A DNA stretch of 64,000 bases from Brevipalpus yothersi (GCA_003956705.1 QZCP01000840.1:110699-174698), one strand, 5' to 3'; shown: positions 13,243 to 28,671, counted from the stretch's first letter. The notes: generated by a model from the letters alone, not told the origin. Program-made: numbers and translations.

Positions 13243-15572
13243 TGACAAAGATTGAGCTGTTCGATGTGATCAAGTTTTGGTTCAAAAATGGACTGTTTAA
13301 TGAATGGACTTTCCAATTCCATTCATCACTTGACGAATGAATGAGAGAGTAACACAGCTCAGATGTTTGTGTGTGTATGAACGATGAAAGGATTGCATTT
13401 GTGAGATGGTATACAGTTGATCATTTGGTTGATGATGATTGAGAACAAAATTTATCATCAAAAGAAATTCATAAGCTTAGTGGATGATGTTGAAAATTGA
13501 TTCACTTTCATTTCGATTGATATCTGTCAACATCTCCTCAAATTATCTATTTTCTCAGAAAACAGAAACACACTCACATTCACACAAGTTTTTTTCTACC
13601 TTTTCAACCTTTAATCTCAGGAAGATGGTCTCAAAAATGGAGATAAAATAAAATCATCATCACAAGGATTAAGTCATTCTTTAAATTCATTGATCCATCA
13701 TCAAATTCCAAAAATAATCCTCTCACCCAAATTCAATATCAACTTTTATACATTTCCACAGAAAACAAGTGATCCATCTGTTCATCTCTCTCTCTCTTTC
13801 CTCTTCCGCAATTCACTTGATTTTTACTTCTCTCTTCTAACTTCAACTAATCACTATCGTACACATCCAGTCACACACACACAAGTTCGATGACTTCGTA
13901 TGTGTATGTGTATGTGTGTTCGATCAGACATCATGCTTTGCCGATACATTCCATTGAGTAGAAAAAAAGAGAAAAATGAATGACTTCCAGTGAAAGTTAT
14001 CCAACTTTTCGCCTACACACACATACACTTGCTCAATGATATACGGAATTTTAAGTGTAAAGTGAAAGATTGTCAAGTAGGTGAAAGCTATAAGAGAGAG
14101 AGAGAGGAAGATCACAATCGGTAACAGGAACCATACAGCTAAAATAAGCCTTGATTTCGGAGATTGACATCATGAACAGTGGTAGCCCCAACGTCGTAAT
14201 TTATGTACTAGTTGAAATGAAAATTGCTCAAATAAATAAATCGAAGATAGAGAGAGAGAAAAAGTTCATAATCACACACACACATGTACATGTACATGTA
14301 TATGTGCATGTAGATAATCGTGTGTCTTGATCAAGTGGAAAGATTGGAAAGAGAGAGAGACAGAAATTATTCTTATCGAGCATCTTAATCAAGAGAAGGA
14401 AGCTTGAAAAGTAGAAAAAAATACGCAAAAATTTCACTTATTTTCATCACACAAAATTTTTGATCAATGAAAGCATGAGCACCATGAGTAGAAGTGAAGT
14501 CAATGGTAATCCAATTTTAACTTACTTTCATTTGGTCCAGATTCATGGGCAGTCAGAAGATTTTTGTAAAGGAGATGATGGTGAAGAGGAAGAAGAAGAA
14601 GTTGAAATAAATTCCTCAAAGGAATGGAACTGATAAAATCAGTGGAAATATATCAGAGAGTGGCTGTGAGAACTGATACTAAACTGGTTCTCAATGAACT
14701 TTTATTTTTTTTCTCTCTCTCTCTTTCTATTCACCGGAAGAATGATGAAAAGAATGACAACATTTAGTATGAGAAGCGATGCAATTCATGAGAATTGATT
14801 TGATTCAGTGGAAAAATATAAAAGAGGTTGATTTTTTGCTCCTCATATAACAAGAACACACACCAACAGATATACACACACACACACATGATACATTGGC
14901 TGATGTTGATGATTAAAGTAAGAGAGAGAGAAAAAAACTGCTCCTGTGCTGATGGAAATGAAACAGCAACGAATTAATCAGCAAAAACCATTGATATTGA
15001 TGGCCTTATTCAAGGTGAAGAATTTGATAAGATAATCGATCAATTCACTCGATCGATCGATGATCGTTGCATTGGCTGTTCGTCATACAACAACAAGCAT
15101 TTTAAGCCGATCTCTCTCAATTGGCCAAAGATTATTCAACATCATTTCCCTTATCGATCAGGTACATGATTGGTAAGTGTATATGTAACCATAATACAGC
15201 ATGAATTTTTTTCACCGATAATTTCAGGCGATTACATGAAGTGTGAGTCAATTTCAGAGAATGATTTGGGAAACTTTCTACTCAATTGTAACCCTAAAAT
15301 TCTGATCAGTTAGAATCAAGAATTCACATCAATCACCAATATGTACAGCATCAATTTGTTTGATTATTATTGGACAGCAATAAACAAAAATTAAAGTCTG
15401 TAAGAGAGTAGAAAAACTTGGCATCTTGGTTGGAGAGAAAGTGTCTTTCCTATCAGATTACAAATTCTTCATCATCTTCATTAATTGTTAATGCAATACA
15501 TTATCATTCATTTTTATAATTCTTTCTTTTTTCCACCTTTTTTTCTTCTCTTATTTTTACTCTTCTTAAATC

Positions 15573-15575
<3 letters not shown>
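13240..15575. other. Intergenic/intronic DNA without recognised genes
   Basis: AT-rich sequence. Near 14275-14315 is a CA tract passing into alternating ACATGT repeats. Near 15050-15062 is a short GATC-rich cluster. No coding signal seen. Confidence 0.5.

Positions 15576-15636
<61 letters not shown>
15576..15636. repeat. (CT)n microsatellite
   Basis: CT array of about 60 bases. Confidence 0.95.
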
Positions 15637-15641
<5 letters not shown>

Positions 15642-16153
15642 ATGTATTTGATTAAACACTAATCCTGTGAATACGATTAGAAGGACATCAAGTTGTATAC
15701 ACTTTTTAATATATGTTTCAAGCATCCTTCCTCATTACAGTCATCAGACACGTTCTGGAATGCTGTGTTTGTGTCATATTTCTAACTGTAGAATGTATTT
15801 TATTTGACCATCAGGTAAAGTGCAAGATGAATGGTGTTCAGAATATAATTTATTTTTTTCCATCTCTTTCTCTCTTTCACTTATAATATAGCGTGATTTC
15901 ATGCCACCAACTTACTGATGGTAGCCAGCTAGAGTGACTAATAATACTAATTATTGTTTCATGATTAACCCGTTCACTTGGATTTTTGACTATTCTGGTT
16001 CATCTTCGTGATTTGAAATAAGAAAATTGTGGCAGTGGTTCTGGTGATGTACTTCAGAGTGTTACTTGAGAGTTGTAACGGTAAAAAAAAAGTTTGGATT
16101 CATAAACATGGCCGCAGGTTGGGTTTTCATCATCCGAGAAAAGTAGGATGACT

Positions 16154-16154
<1 letters not shown>
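15637..16154. other. Spacer between CT and GA arrays
   Basis: About 520 bases of AT-rich DNA lying between a CT array and a GA array, i.e. arrays in inverted orientation. It contains one TAACGGTA octamer (16076-16083). No gene seen. Confidence 0.5.

Positions 16155-16211
<57 letters not shown>
16155..16211. repeat. (GA)n microsatellite
   Basis: GA array of about 56 bases. Confidence 0.95.
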
Positions 16212-16214
<3 letters not shown>

Positions 16215-18012
16215 TTATTTATCATATTAAAATCTGATAATGATACTAATTTTTGATTCCTTGCAATTCAATTTAATACAATTTTCACTAAAACAGACAC
16301 AATCAGACCGAGAAGGGAGACTAATTATCGTGATCATCTTTCGCCACCAAAAATTTTGTGGCATCAAATCAGTCACCTGAAATGGACACACACATTTAGG
16401 CACTCACACACACATGCACACAAAAGATGATAAAATGGTCCACCATTCATGTGTTCATCATGATGTGTGTCTATATTTTTGATATATTGATTGAGATTTC
16501 AATCATAATAGAGAGTAACGTTACATTTCTCAGCACACATAGGTATTCAAGGCATTTCAACCAAACACTGTCTTTACTAATCAAGCATAACTAATACATC
16601 AAAGACACGATAAAAAAAAGAGTTAGCTCAAATGTATGTGCATTTGATTTCATGAATGAATCAATTACTTGATCAAGAATTTGATTAAAAATTACACGCA
16701 ACAATTATACATCTTGTAACACAAGTCACGCAAAATACCTTTTACAATAATGAAGTAGGAGAAGTTTGAAATACATTTCTTCTGTTACGTTTGCAATCAT
16801 CACAAATCAAACCATCGGAATCGAAGAAATAGATCAAGGAGAAGGTTAATAGAAAAATAGGTTGCAATAAATTGATCAAGAGAGAGAGAGAGAAAGGAAT
16901 TTTAAAAAACAAAGTGATTCATCGAATAACATATCATCTTAATTACTCATAGAATAGCGGTCCAAAGATTTTCGATATTCTCTATCAAACGTCTAAGTGA
17001 AACATATACACACGATTCTTTATCCAGTTGATGGTGATGATGATCGAAATACAATTATATTGGTAAATAAAACGATGGACTGGACACGATTGTTTTATTT
17101 GATTGTACTGTTATTATTATTGCTCAGAAGAGAAAGAAGATAAGTATGAAGAGGGAGAGATAGAGAGACATGGAAAAAGTACCAAGCCTAAAGTCATTGA
17201 ACAAACTTGACCGATTGTTCAATTCAATTGCTGAAACTCCTTCGATCTTTTATTACCATTGACCATGAATCAATATTGATTTTGGGAGCAAAATTCTGTC
17301 CAAATCTGATTGGGTCCTGAAACCCAAACAGATAGACACACACATGACGATGGACACTGATAAAGTTCATATTCTGTGTATCCTGTTTGAATCCTATTCT
17401 ATCGGAAAGCTAATGCATCTTCAGGGAATGAATGGGAACTAGAGATCAGGAGAACGAGGTTCAAACCACTGTGAATATCAGTTTATGGAATCTCTTTGGA
17501 AAAAGAGAAAATGTTCATGATGAGATGATAGAGAATTCAATGATGTGCTCAGTTGATTAGCCTGAGGGTGAAGAGGGAGAGAGAAAGAGAGATGAAAGAG
17601 AAAAAGGTAACTGATATTGAAGATTTTAATGTGTGTAAAGTGGCCGCCAAAAGATGATCACTTTACACCCACACATGGGGCGAAAAGAAAGAGGTTCACT
17701 AGAGGAGCAAAAAAGATTTGGGACAAATTTTTCAACGAAAATTGGTTTTCATGTGAATCCAGGGAATGGATGGAGAAATAAGAAAGAAATCAAATATAAA
17801 TCGCATGGTGAATAAGCTTGTATATATGTGTGTGTGTTGGATGAGAATATTTTACCAACATGGCAATGGCTTTACTCGCCCATTTCAAGAGAGAGATAGA
17901 GAGAAAGATTTTTACTCATTCGATATCATGCTACCTGGGCCACATTTCTTCTTAGCGACCTACGCGAAGACATCATCAGCCAAGAAGATCAGATTGAAGA
18001 TCACCACTCTTG

Positions 18013-18013
18013 G

Positions 18014-18041
<28 letters not shown>
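18013..18041. repeat. (CT)n microsatellite
   Basis: Short CT array of about 29 bases. Confidence 0.85.
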
Positions 18042-18046
<5 letters not shown>

Positions 18047-19686
18047 TCTGAATACATGAATGTATGTAGTTTGTCAAAAGTTTTCGGCAGCAAGTGGCCT
18101 TTATTTCTGTCTCTCTTTCTCATCAAAGTCCAAGTTATCCATGGCAAGTGAGGGGCCATGAAATGAAAAGTCCCTGCAAAAAGGTATTCACTTACATGAG
18201 CACCAATTAGATGAGATTTTCGAAAAATTGTGCATCTTGCTCTCTCTCTCTCTGATTTTTCATCTGATATGATTTGCCTTCAAGGAATGATGGGAGAGAT
18301 GATAATCATAAAAGATGTGCTAAATTTGAACACCTCCGCACAGCATCACTTTCTTTTCATTTCCTAAACATTTTTTATTCTCTTTCACATTTTTTTTCAT
18401 CATTATCATTACCTTCACTATGTGTGCGTATATCTGCATACACACACATTCTTTCGGGTGTACATTTCATAAGGTGATGAAAAAATTCTTTCTCTCTCTC
18501 TCTCTTTCTCTTCCTCTCTCATATGAATATTAGTCTCATCATTATCCGAGAACATCTTCACATTCATCATGGAAACCTTATATTTTGTGCTTCCGTGATA
18601 ATATTTTTCTTCATTGCCTCCTCATCACCCACCTCCACCTCCACCTTCTCCTCCCTCTTCTCCTTCATTCATAAACGAATCATGATTTACGAGCTTGTAT
18701 AAAATATTCCAATTTATATTTATGTTTTTTTTCTTCTCTTGCCGGAGGAATCCACATGCATCTTCCATCATCATTCTTTCAACTCCTACGCTTAGTATCA
18801 ATTTGATTTCTTTTTTCTTTTTCTTCTTATTTTATCATCTTCTCTTTGTTATCTCACTTGTTGTCGTGATTCCTACTCACTTCTATTCACTCATAATCTG
18901 AGGAAACTGACACCGAAAAAAATCTTCCACATATCAGAATAAGCGAAAGAAAAGAAAAACTGAGGAAATAACTTTTCCAACGAATCAAACCCATCAATTA
19001 CATTTGTACAGCTTCGCCCAGGTTATTGTACCAAAAAATAATAATTTAAATCTCTTAAAAATTCATTTTACCTAGCATACTATATACTTCGTATGATGAA
19101 CATGGTTGACTATGATAATTGTTGACTTGAATACAGAGGAAGAGAGAGAGAAAGATGTGGTAGAAAATTTTAAATAACTTCTCATGACTAGCCAACATTC
19201 CTTAGACACATCAACTGGCGGTAAATGATCACTTTGCTTCTCTCTTCGCCCTCTCTCATAAAGCATTATTGTGAATCATGTTTATGTTGGAATGGAAAAA
19301 TTTTTCACCTTCTTCAACATGTACATGTGTGTGTGTGTGTGTGCAGGTACACATGTTTGAAAGGCCGATGGAATGTCATGAATGGATGAATGAATGATCA
19401 AGGAGGCTGAATGAGATGAGAGAGTGAATGAAATCATCAAAAGGAAAGCACAACTGTTGATGATGATGGAGCATTCAAGATTTAAGATTTATAGTATGAG
19501 ACAGATGATGATGGAATAAAAATTTATCAATGAAAATTCCTGTCTACGACAGGTGAAATCGCTTACTTTAAAGGGAAGAGAGAGGAGAGATAATGATTGA
19601 ATGCTAAATATTCAATTAGTTTAAATCATGAGTGGAAAAATTGGAATCCTTTTGAATTATCAATAAAAGTATTTTCACATGAACAC

Positions 19687-19715
19687 GGATCTCACATAAT
19701 GTGGATGTGAGATCC
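19687..19715. repeat. Perfect 10-bp inverted repeat (hairpin)
   Basis: GGATCTCACA is followed after 9 bases by its exact complement TGTGAGATCC. It could form a stem-loop in DNA or RNA. No gene is adjacent, so its role is unknown. Confidence 0.7.
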
Positions 19716-20016
19716 ACATTCACTTGTGTAAGCTTTTGTTTCTTGTCCGCATTCAGAGTGCAATTATCGACTTCGTTCTGAATTTCTCTCTCAGAATAAT
19801 ACATCTCTCTTTTCATAACCTTTTAATTAGAGTAAATATTCACACAGACGATTATGGCTGACGTATTCAGTATTCCTTGTTCAACGATCTAATTTTATTC
19901 TGACCAAAAGAAAACCTTATGCATCAAGTAACATAGAAGACGCTTAACTGGATGACTTGCTTGAAGGATGAGGATGAAATTTTGGCCAACATTTTGATAT
20001 TGCTCCACAAGATGAA

Positions 20017-20049
20017 TCTCTCTCTCTCTCTTTCTTTCTCTCTCTCTCT

Positions 20050-20097
<48 letters not shown>
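20017..20097. repeat. Composite (CT)n array
   Basis: CT array interrupted by TTTCTTTC and by a run of six C, about 80 bases in total. The interruptions suggest an older or compound array. Confidence 0.9.
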
Positions 20098-20101
<4 letters not shown>

Positions 20102-23100
20102 GCAAATTAGGGTGAACAGTTAATGTATACGCACACAGCTTGCTTGTCGAGTGATTAAAGATTGGTGGTTGGATGTTGGAGCGAAAAATCAGAATGAAAT
20201 TTGCTATGAAACAGAGAGATGGACGAGCATGATGATGATAATAATAATAATGGATAAGAGATGATGAAGATGATCAAAGATTCATTTGAACAAGAGCAAC
20301 AAAGCGAAGAGTAGAGTGAATTCCTCCATCTTCATACTTATCTTACCATGTTGTCTTCCATCTCATTTGCATGTAGTCATTAATTTGACTTGTGTGAATG
20401 GAATATCTTGCACTGGTCTTGCACTGGGATTCCAAAATAGTGGAGTTCATTAAGAGAACAAATGCGTAGGAAAAATATAGTGGCTGCACTGATTATGATC
20501 TTGAAATCAGATTGTCATCGATTTGCATATTAACTGGTGTATGTGTGTTTATCACAATAAGAACAACTTTTTTCAGCTAAAGATTCAGACAGATTGGATC
20601 AATGTTGATGTGAAAACGAAGAGGTTGTTGTGTTGCTGGTTCACCAGAATGAATGACTATAATTTCACTTGAATATTTTCGTATTTTCAATTGAGGTTAA
20701 CATGGAGGTCCAATTGATGATAAGAACAAAAATGATGTAGAAAAATTAACATAGTAAATGAATATAGTGCATTAAAATAGTATTATTTCTTTTTCACCGA
20801 TTCTAATCACATCGTTTGGGTGCTTGATTGATTGCAACTTCTTCGTTTTATCGATTCTATTCCAGATTATGGCGGGAAAAATTTTACTCTTTACTACACT
20901 TTGAAAGGTTTTTCTTTCTTTTTCAACTGATTTTTGAAGATGAAGAATAGTTTCCACAAACAGAATTGAACAAACAAGTAAAAATCGTCTCTCTCTTTGA
21001 TTAGCACAATAATGAGGATAATATCTTGATGATTTATTGTACACACACAAATACACAAACAATTGCCTTCCACAAGGTGTAAGTTATCGAAATAAAATTC
21101 TAATAATATAAGGAACAATTCAAAGTTTTACACTATTAAGGGGAATGTATACTTCGTTATCACATTCCAGCACATGGATTCGGAGTCAACTTGAATTCTC
21201 GAATTCACCATGAATTCAACATGATATTTCAAAAATTGTTGACACTTGACCACTAATATCACCACCACCGGTTGCAGCAATTAAGTTATAATGATGAAGG
21301 AGAAAGATCACATCGATCAATACGCTACTTTTCTTCCTCTTTGACCTTCTATATCATTGAATCATCTGGATCCTTGGCACTTTTGACAAGGAAGGATAAA
21401 ATGAATGAATCAGATAGATTCCAGGATTGAATGTATCTGAAATATCTCTTTTTCTTCCTTTCTTTCTTCCATGAAAAATATGACTCCTTTTGGTAATCCC
21501 TTTGAGAGGGTGGCTTTTCGGAAAAGAGAGAGAGAGAGATAAAAAATTTTTCCCCAAACCTTATCGACTCATGATTCAGCTATCTATCCATCATGAAATA
21601 GGTCAAAAAATTTCAAGCTTGTCGATAAAATTGAAAGCTTGTCCACTTTGAAGAAAGGAAGAGAGAGAGAGAGAGAAACTAAATACAGTTTTTCCCATTC
21701 AAATGAAAGATATGCGGAAAGCGCGAAGATATTCCAGCATGAGTAATCATAATGTATCGTCGAATTGGAATTCGATCATGATAATGATCGATAATAATAA
21801 AGAAAAAGGATTAAAAAAATGTCTTTCAATTCATTTACTCATCATATTTCTCTCTCTTTTTATGTACAGAAGAAGAAACAGAATTCTTCAACAGCCTCAT
21901 CAACTGATCAGCTTGATTACAGCCTCCAAGCACATACATTCTCTCTAGCTTACTATATATATCGATTGGTAGATGAGAGAGATAGTATTTTTCGAATTAT
22001 GCATGGTGAAAGTGATGAATTTGTCGATGAATGTATCAATAGGAAAAGATCTTGCTCGATTGAAGGCTCGATCAGATTGATGAAAAAGATTTTCAAAAGA
22101 ACATGATCTGTAATGAATATGTAACTCGAGAGTGTGTCCAAGTTTCTTTACCAAAACACAATACACATTCCAGTATGAATAATATGCATCAAGAATGGCC
22201 TGAATTTCCGGTGATCAAATCAAGTCATGTGAGGCCAAACTTTCTTAATTTCTATCTCTCTCGCATGTTCTCAAATCTGCTGAACTTTGAAACTCGACTA
22301 TGACTATGAATGGAGGTTGACTATGATGAAGATCGATGATTTACGATAATAATCATCCACCAACGATTGATCAACTGTAAAATGAACTACTCTCCTCCTC
22401 TATCTCTCATACAGTCCATATAAAGGTGTAAATATATATATATCGAAAAGTTAGATCAAAAATTCAAGTTAAAATTGTAACGGTAATCATTACGATTACT
22501 CTATATCGAAGTAGCCTGATGATGGTCCATCATCACGATTATTGCTAGCAAGTTACGAAATCATGAAATAAGAAGGAAGATATATGATTTCACCCCAAAA
22601 ATATCGTTTCCTACTTCACTCTGATTCAGTTTGGCCCAATTTTTTTCCTCTTCTCTTCTCTTTCATCACCTCTTCTCATTCAGTTAGAGTAATTTCATGA
22701 TGAAGAAGCCTCTTTAATTGACCGATAATCACTGTGTTTATACGTGCATGTGATTGTTTCTCTCTCTCTCTTTCATTCTCTCTCTTCCTAACTAATTATC
22801 ATCAATAAATATAAACACGACCATTGAATGGCATGAATTAAAGCTTTGATGAAAGTGGCTCAATCCCACGTGTGTAATATTTGATTGCTTTGGTCACATA
22901 TCATCACCACTATCTTCGTGAAGTGAATATTTCGTGTACATGTTTATGTGTATGTGTATGTGTGTGTGTGGTGTATGATGATTGTGAGCCTATTGCCATG
23001 TTGAGCTAATTTGATAACATTCAAGTCAATGAGCTCATAATGATTGAAATAAATAAGCCCAAAAAAGACTGTGGAAACTTTAAAAGTTGTGGCAATAAAT

Positions 23101-23768
23101 TTGGAGAAATCCAATTTATGATGTCTGTGAGTACAGATTTGGGCTTCCGATTGTACCAAGCTTCTCTCTCATTCCTCTCCGTAATTATGTCCACCATGGG
23201 AATCAATGAATTTTTCAGAATGAACATCTAAATGATCTGATCAAATGGAAAAAGTCTATTTGAAAGGGAGAGAGAGACCGAAATTCAGCCCATGTGTAGG
23301 TGTGTATCACAGCGGCACATTTTTTGATTTCCAAACTGATGGGCTCACGAGTATCATCATCACAAGCACCAGGGAACGGAATGCCCTGAGGATCTGATAA
23401 AATGGCCACTATTTTGAGCTATCAATCGCCGGTGAAATCAGAGTCCATGGTGCTAAATGTGTGTGGGAATATGAGGAATTTTTATTTTACGGGTGACGGA
23501 TCAGTGCCAACCACCAACAGAGACACTCTTGTGTGTGAGTTTAAAATTTATTTATCGTTTGATTATTTTACTTCATCTTATGGGCTTGCTCTCGAAACTC
23601 ATTCATCCATTCATGGACAATCTTTTTCTTCATCTGTTTTCTCTTTCTCTATCTCTTTTCAACTTGCATGGGGAGTCAGAAAGGGTTCAGTAAGATGATA
23701 CTGAAAATTCTCAATGAAAAATCGATGCAAGGATTGCATCAATCTTTTTTGGGGTGGCTTAGTGGGAG

Positions 23769-23771
<3 letters not shown>
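20098..23771. other. Intergenic/intronic DNA without recognised genes
   Basis: AT-rich. The minus-strand segment 23280-23400 is locally less AT-rich and open, but shows no recognisable motif or good splice borders. Another TAACGGTA octamer lies at 22478-22485. Confidence 0.45.

Positions 23772-23826
<55 letters not shown>
23772..23826. repeat. (GA)n microsatellite
   Basis: GA array of about 55 bases. Confidence 0.95.
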
Positions 23827-23830
<4 letters not shown>

Positions 23831-26800
23831 GAGATAAATCGTTTGAATGGAAACAAATTGTTGATTTGTCAAGATGATTGGAACAGATAATTTTGTTGAT
23901 TCATTTGGATAAGTTTTCTTTCGAAACAAAGAAGAGACAAATTCGAGGATCAAACAAAAATTCATATTTTTCGGAATAGCATAATGCGTGGTTAGATAAA
24001 TTAACAAATGAGTATAAGAGAGAGAGAGAGAGATGAAAATCAGTCACTTATCTCAGCATCATGTTCATGATACATGTGTATGGAATTTATCATGTTGCTC
24101 TCGGGAAAAGTACTGAGACATTCCATACGTTCTCTTTATCTTTTCTCAACATTCTTTCTGTAACCATACGAGGAACAGAATTCCACATGATGAATGGCCC
24201 ATGACTGAATCGTTATCATCATCATACACCCTTTTATCATTTCCGCTTCTCTTTCTTCCCTCTTCTTCCTAGTGACTAATATTACTTGTCATTTTGAGTA
24301 TGCTCATCCATACTAACTGTTTCAAAGTACAACATCTTGTTAGCATTTGACTTTCTAGGGGAAGAGAGAGAGATGGATGATTATTTTCTCATGTAGCATC
24401 TCATTTAATCCACCTTAATTAGAGTCATGCTTACAGTTTCCAACAGTATGTAGTCGACTTTTTTTTTTTCTCTCTCATTGAATATATACACAAGTAACGA
24501 TAAGAATAATCAGAAGATGCAATGTTACCACTACTGATGATCATGAAGCTTATGGATCAAGACATTGTAAACTAAAGGGAAAGAAAACCTTATTGCTATC
24601 AAACTCCATGACTTTACACAAAATTGATCATCCATGATACTAAACTCAACACTTTGGTGACATTTTGAGTAGCAATAGTTCAGTTAGTATATAAGAGCTT
24701 ACTTGGAACTATTCCTTCATCCTCTAAGAACTTAGTAGACATCGATGATTGAAGAATAAAAGGGAAGTTCATGAAGCCCTTCCGGCTCTTGTCTACTGAT
24801 GCTTGGATGAGAATCTGAGACTTCTTTTTGAGAAGCTTTTTTTCTTCTCCTCACTCTCCTTACTTTCATTTGATGCGGAAATTCTTCAATCTCCTCATCC
24901 TTATCCTTCTCTCCATCCTCATCTTTTTTCCTCCTTCCTCACTGTATTCCTCTCTCACATGAGAAGTAGTAAGAGAGGGGGAGAGAGAGAAGCTTTTTTG
25001 AATAAAGTTAAATATTCACTCTCCATCATCTTCAATCATATTGAGTTTCGAGGATCAAATTAAGAGAAGTGTTGATAAGAAGAAGGAAGTGAAAGTGAAT
25101 ATTATTATTCTGTGGTAGAAAAAAAATATGAACAAACCAACAAAAAATTACTGTTTGTGTGTAGTTTCACTTTTTCTTCTTCTTTTTGGATAGAAAAATG
25201 TGAGATTCAAATAATGAAAGAACATGTGATTGACATCTCAATTAGGCTGCATATAATCTCAAGTTCTCATCAGAGGCCAACAGTTTTATTATTATTATTA
25301 ATTATGCAAAAAATGCTATTGATAAAGGAATGGTTACATGTTAGGTTGACTTGGAGGCTGTACTTTATGATCCACTGTTTTGACTATCACTTCCATATCA
25401 TGGTGATTGTTTTTTTTGTGATCTTAAAAATTATTAGTCTGTATAGCTGAGAATATTAGATATAAATATAAACAGAAGAATTTTGCTTCCTCTTCTTTGA
25501 ACAAGAAAAAAATACATAAAAATTGAGTGAAAAATTTGCACATGAAAAGAAAATTTTTCCACATCAAAACGGAACCTTTTATCCGTATATCAGAAGTTAT
25601 TCCTGAAAATGTTGCATGAAAATTCGGAAAGCCATTACTATTGTATATCCTGAATGGATATAACATTGCTCAAAAACAAGCCCAAACAACACCTGATTCC
25701 ATGTAAATTGGATGATGAAATTCTGAAAATTAGGATACAATTTATTCAATGATGAAGAAAAAATTCCGTAAAATAAAAAGTCAAGAGTAGAAAAATTCTT
25801 GACCGGAAATCCTGGCTACATACAAGCATATCCAATGATAATAACAATAATAATAACGATAATAACAATTTCTCTTTCCCTCATATTCGACTCACAAAAA
25901 TTGAAAATCTTTTAGCCTACTAATCGGTGAGCAGAAGATTGAATACAGATACATATTCGATTGTTCATGATGAAAATTGTTACTGCTAAAACTTGAATTA
26001 TTATGAGTGACCTTCGGTCAGTATAGTTTGTTATAATACGGAGGCCAGTTTGACCATAACCGCAATTATCACTACCTGACAGTTAAGCATGAATGTTGAC
26101 CTACTATCCACGGTATTGAACCATGAGAAAGAGAGAGAGAAGAAAAAAATTCTGAAATATATATCAGATAGAATGATGATGTCAGTGTTTTCTTTTCTAT
26201 CTCACTTTTTGGTCAACAATTATTAGTAGGCGAAAATGAGCGGTGGCAGCGTATAAACATTCTGGATTGTGATATTTATCATGAAAATAATCATCATGAT
26301 CATGAGATGAAAAGTTTTTTCTTTCCAAATGAGTATATCTCAATTCTTTACATCATCAACAGAATATGGTGGCCATGAATCGATTATAGACCATATCTGG
26401 ACATGATGATCGAAGTTCGCCAACCCTTAATACCTGTCAACAAACGCACACGCATACACAGAGCATATGATTTCGATTACAATCAGAATAATAATTGTTG
26501 CAATTTGTTGTGCAACAATAAGTCATCAATTCTCAAGAATGTCTAACAAAAATTTTTAGATTTTGAAGGCCTGATATATAATTACTTTCTCTGCCGAAAA
26601 AAATTTCACTTGACGCTCTCAATATGAATGTTTGAGTCATTGGCAGTGATTCATCTTCAGCCAACTGAATCTTGGTGTAAGAGAATCATTTAAATTCACT
26701 TTTGTGAATCTATTTCACTGTTGATCAGTAAATTTACACCGAAATCCTATGAATACACAAGCCCACTCTTGGAGGAGTCAATTCAAGTCCACTTAACATC

Positions 26801-28671
26801 CATGAAACCCTAGTATTGAGTCAGCATTTGAATCAATATGTCATGGGAGAGAGAGCAAATATGTCCATTGAACTTTGCTGGATTCTTCTAATAACATTCA
26901 ATCGCAGGGAAAAGTTCAGAGATTCTCTAAACTTATAAATCGATTGGAATGTTTTCATATCACCAACAGAGAGATGGAAAGAAGCTCTAAGATGAGAATC
27001 AACATGTTTTTCAAACAACGAAAACAGAGGAAGAGAGGAAGAGAGAGAGAGAAAGTAAGTGGGTTAGAGAGAGAGGCTTAAGATGCTCTCGGATGAGGGA
27101 AAAATTTTTTTCGCCTCATCTTATGTAAGCCATCATCATTCCTAAATGTGTTTATGTGTGAAAATTTTGGAGAGGCATCAATATCCTGAGCAATATCCGC
27201 TTGGAAAATTATGATGATGATCGGAAAGAATGATGCGATTATCGCAGAAAGGTTCACAAAAAGTGAGATTGGAGCAGCAACAAAACGTTTTCTCTCAATG
27301 AAAAGTAAAGAGAGAGAGAGAGAGAAAGAGAGAAGGTAAAGTGTTCAATTAGATTGCACTTTTTTTTCCACACTCACACTTGAGAGGTGAGAAAAAGTGT
27401 TTCAATCAATCGAATTGTTTCAAATACACACTCATGTCTACCACCTAATGTGCTCTACTTAGGAGGTTAGTTAGTGGTGTTGATCAGAGTTGGGAAAGAG
27501 GAAACAGAATTAGGAGACACGTTTTTCTTCCATTCTCTATCTACTCTTTTGTCAATGTGAGTGTGTGTGTTGATCCTCTACTAATTTGATATTCAAATGA
27601 GTTACTGTTAACAAAGACTTAGAGAATTGTGCATTTTGATTAGATATTTTTGCACACAAAAATCTCGCTCAAATTCCTTAGGAACACACACACATACCAT
27701 GTGTGGGATCTACTCCAGTTGATTCAGAATTTTTCGGCAATATCGAAGACAAAAGATATTTATTCACTTGGCTCACAATCTGAATGCATGTGTGTATGTG
27801 TGTTTCTTTCATTATTATTATTATCATTATTATCAACAGTGATGTGGATGAAATTATTTAAATTGTGTTTATTCATCATCACCATTCCTTGATCTCATTT
27901 GCATAATCAAAATCGAGTCAGCAGCGAGAAGCAGAGGCAAGAGAAGGAAAGAAAGAAAGAGAAATGTGGAGAGAAAAAGATTTCCAATATTTTGTTAATG
28001 GAAATTGTTCTGAATGAAAGTTTCCAGAACTCACATAAAACGTGTGTGCATTCCATTTCTCAAGCTGAACATTTCATTATAATCGAAAAGTATGCTGCAC
28101 ATGATTCGAAATAATAATAATAATAGTATCAATAATTCGAGCATTCTTCCATCAAAGTTCTTTGCTATCATGACCTGTGGATATGAACTTTGAACCTTGC
28201 AATCAATATATATACACGATTCACTGTGTGTGTGAGTGTATGTGATCTTATCCAGTCTCAATTTCAACCCATAAAACAAATTAGTTGATTGAATTGCACA
28301 AACGATGGACATTCTCGAGCGTGTATGTGTTGATTTCTGTCCATCTCTACCTCTAGTCGATGCGATGACACCCATGAGATCAATACTCTCCCCTTTGACA
28401 CTCACTTTACGAGATTATCGCTTTACTTGGCGGGAATATTTTTTTCTCGGGCCATGTTCTAAGGAAAACCTTGGCCAGGCATGACATGAAGATATATACA
28501 GTACCATGGAAGAGATGTCCATCTGAGCTTTTGAGCTTTTGAGCTATCCAAAGTCTTTCCCAGAGGAGAGAAAAGATCTTCGATAGAAGAAGATTGAGAG
28601 GATAGAAGTTGAGCGGGAAAATGAAATTTAGCTAACTTGGTAAGATTTTCACATGTTTGCACGCAATTTTT

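Larger units (their letters stand above)
16212..20016. other. Intergenic/intronic DNA without recognised genes
   Basis: AT-rich sequence with a (CT)n tract at 18013-18041, a TG tract near 19327-19343 and an inverted repeat at 19687-19715. Pyrimidine-rich plus-strand stretches (18340-18900) give only low-complexity open frames. Confidence 0.5.

Noticed and set aside
17435..17475. GGTTCAAACCAC resembling a tRNA T-arm
   Set aside because: No D-arm, anticodon stem or acceptor stem can be built upstream.
23280..23698. Open frames on both strands with somewhat balanced composition
   Set aside because: One lacks an ATG and good splice donors; the other shows no motif and no poly(A) signal. Not enough for a gene.
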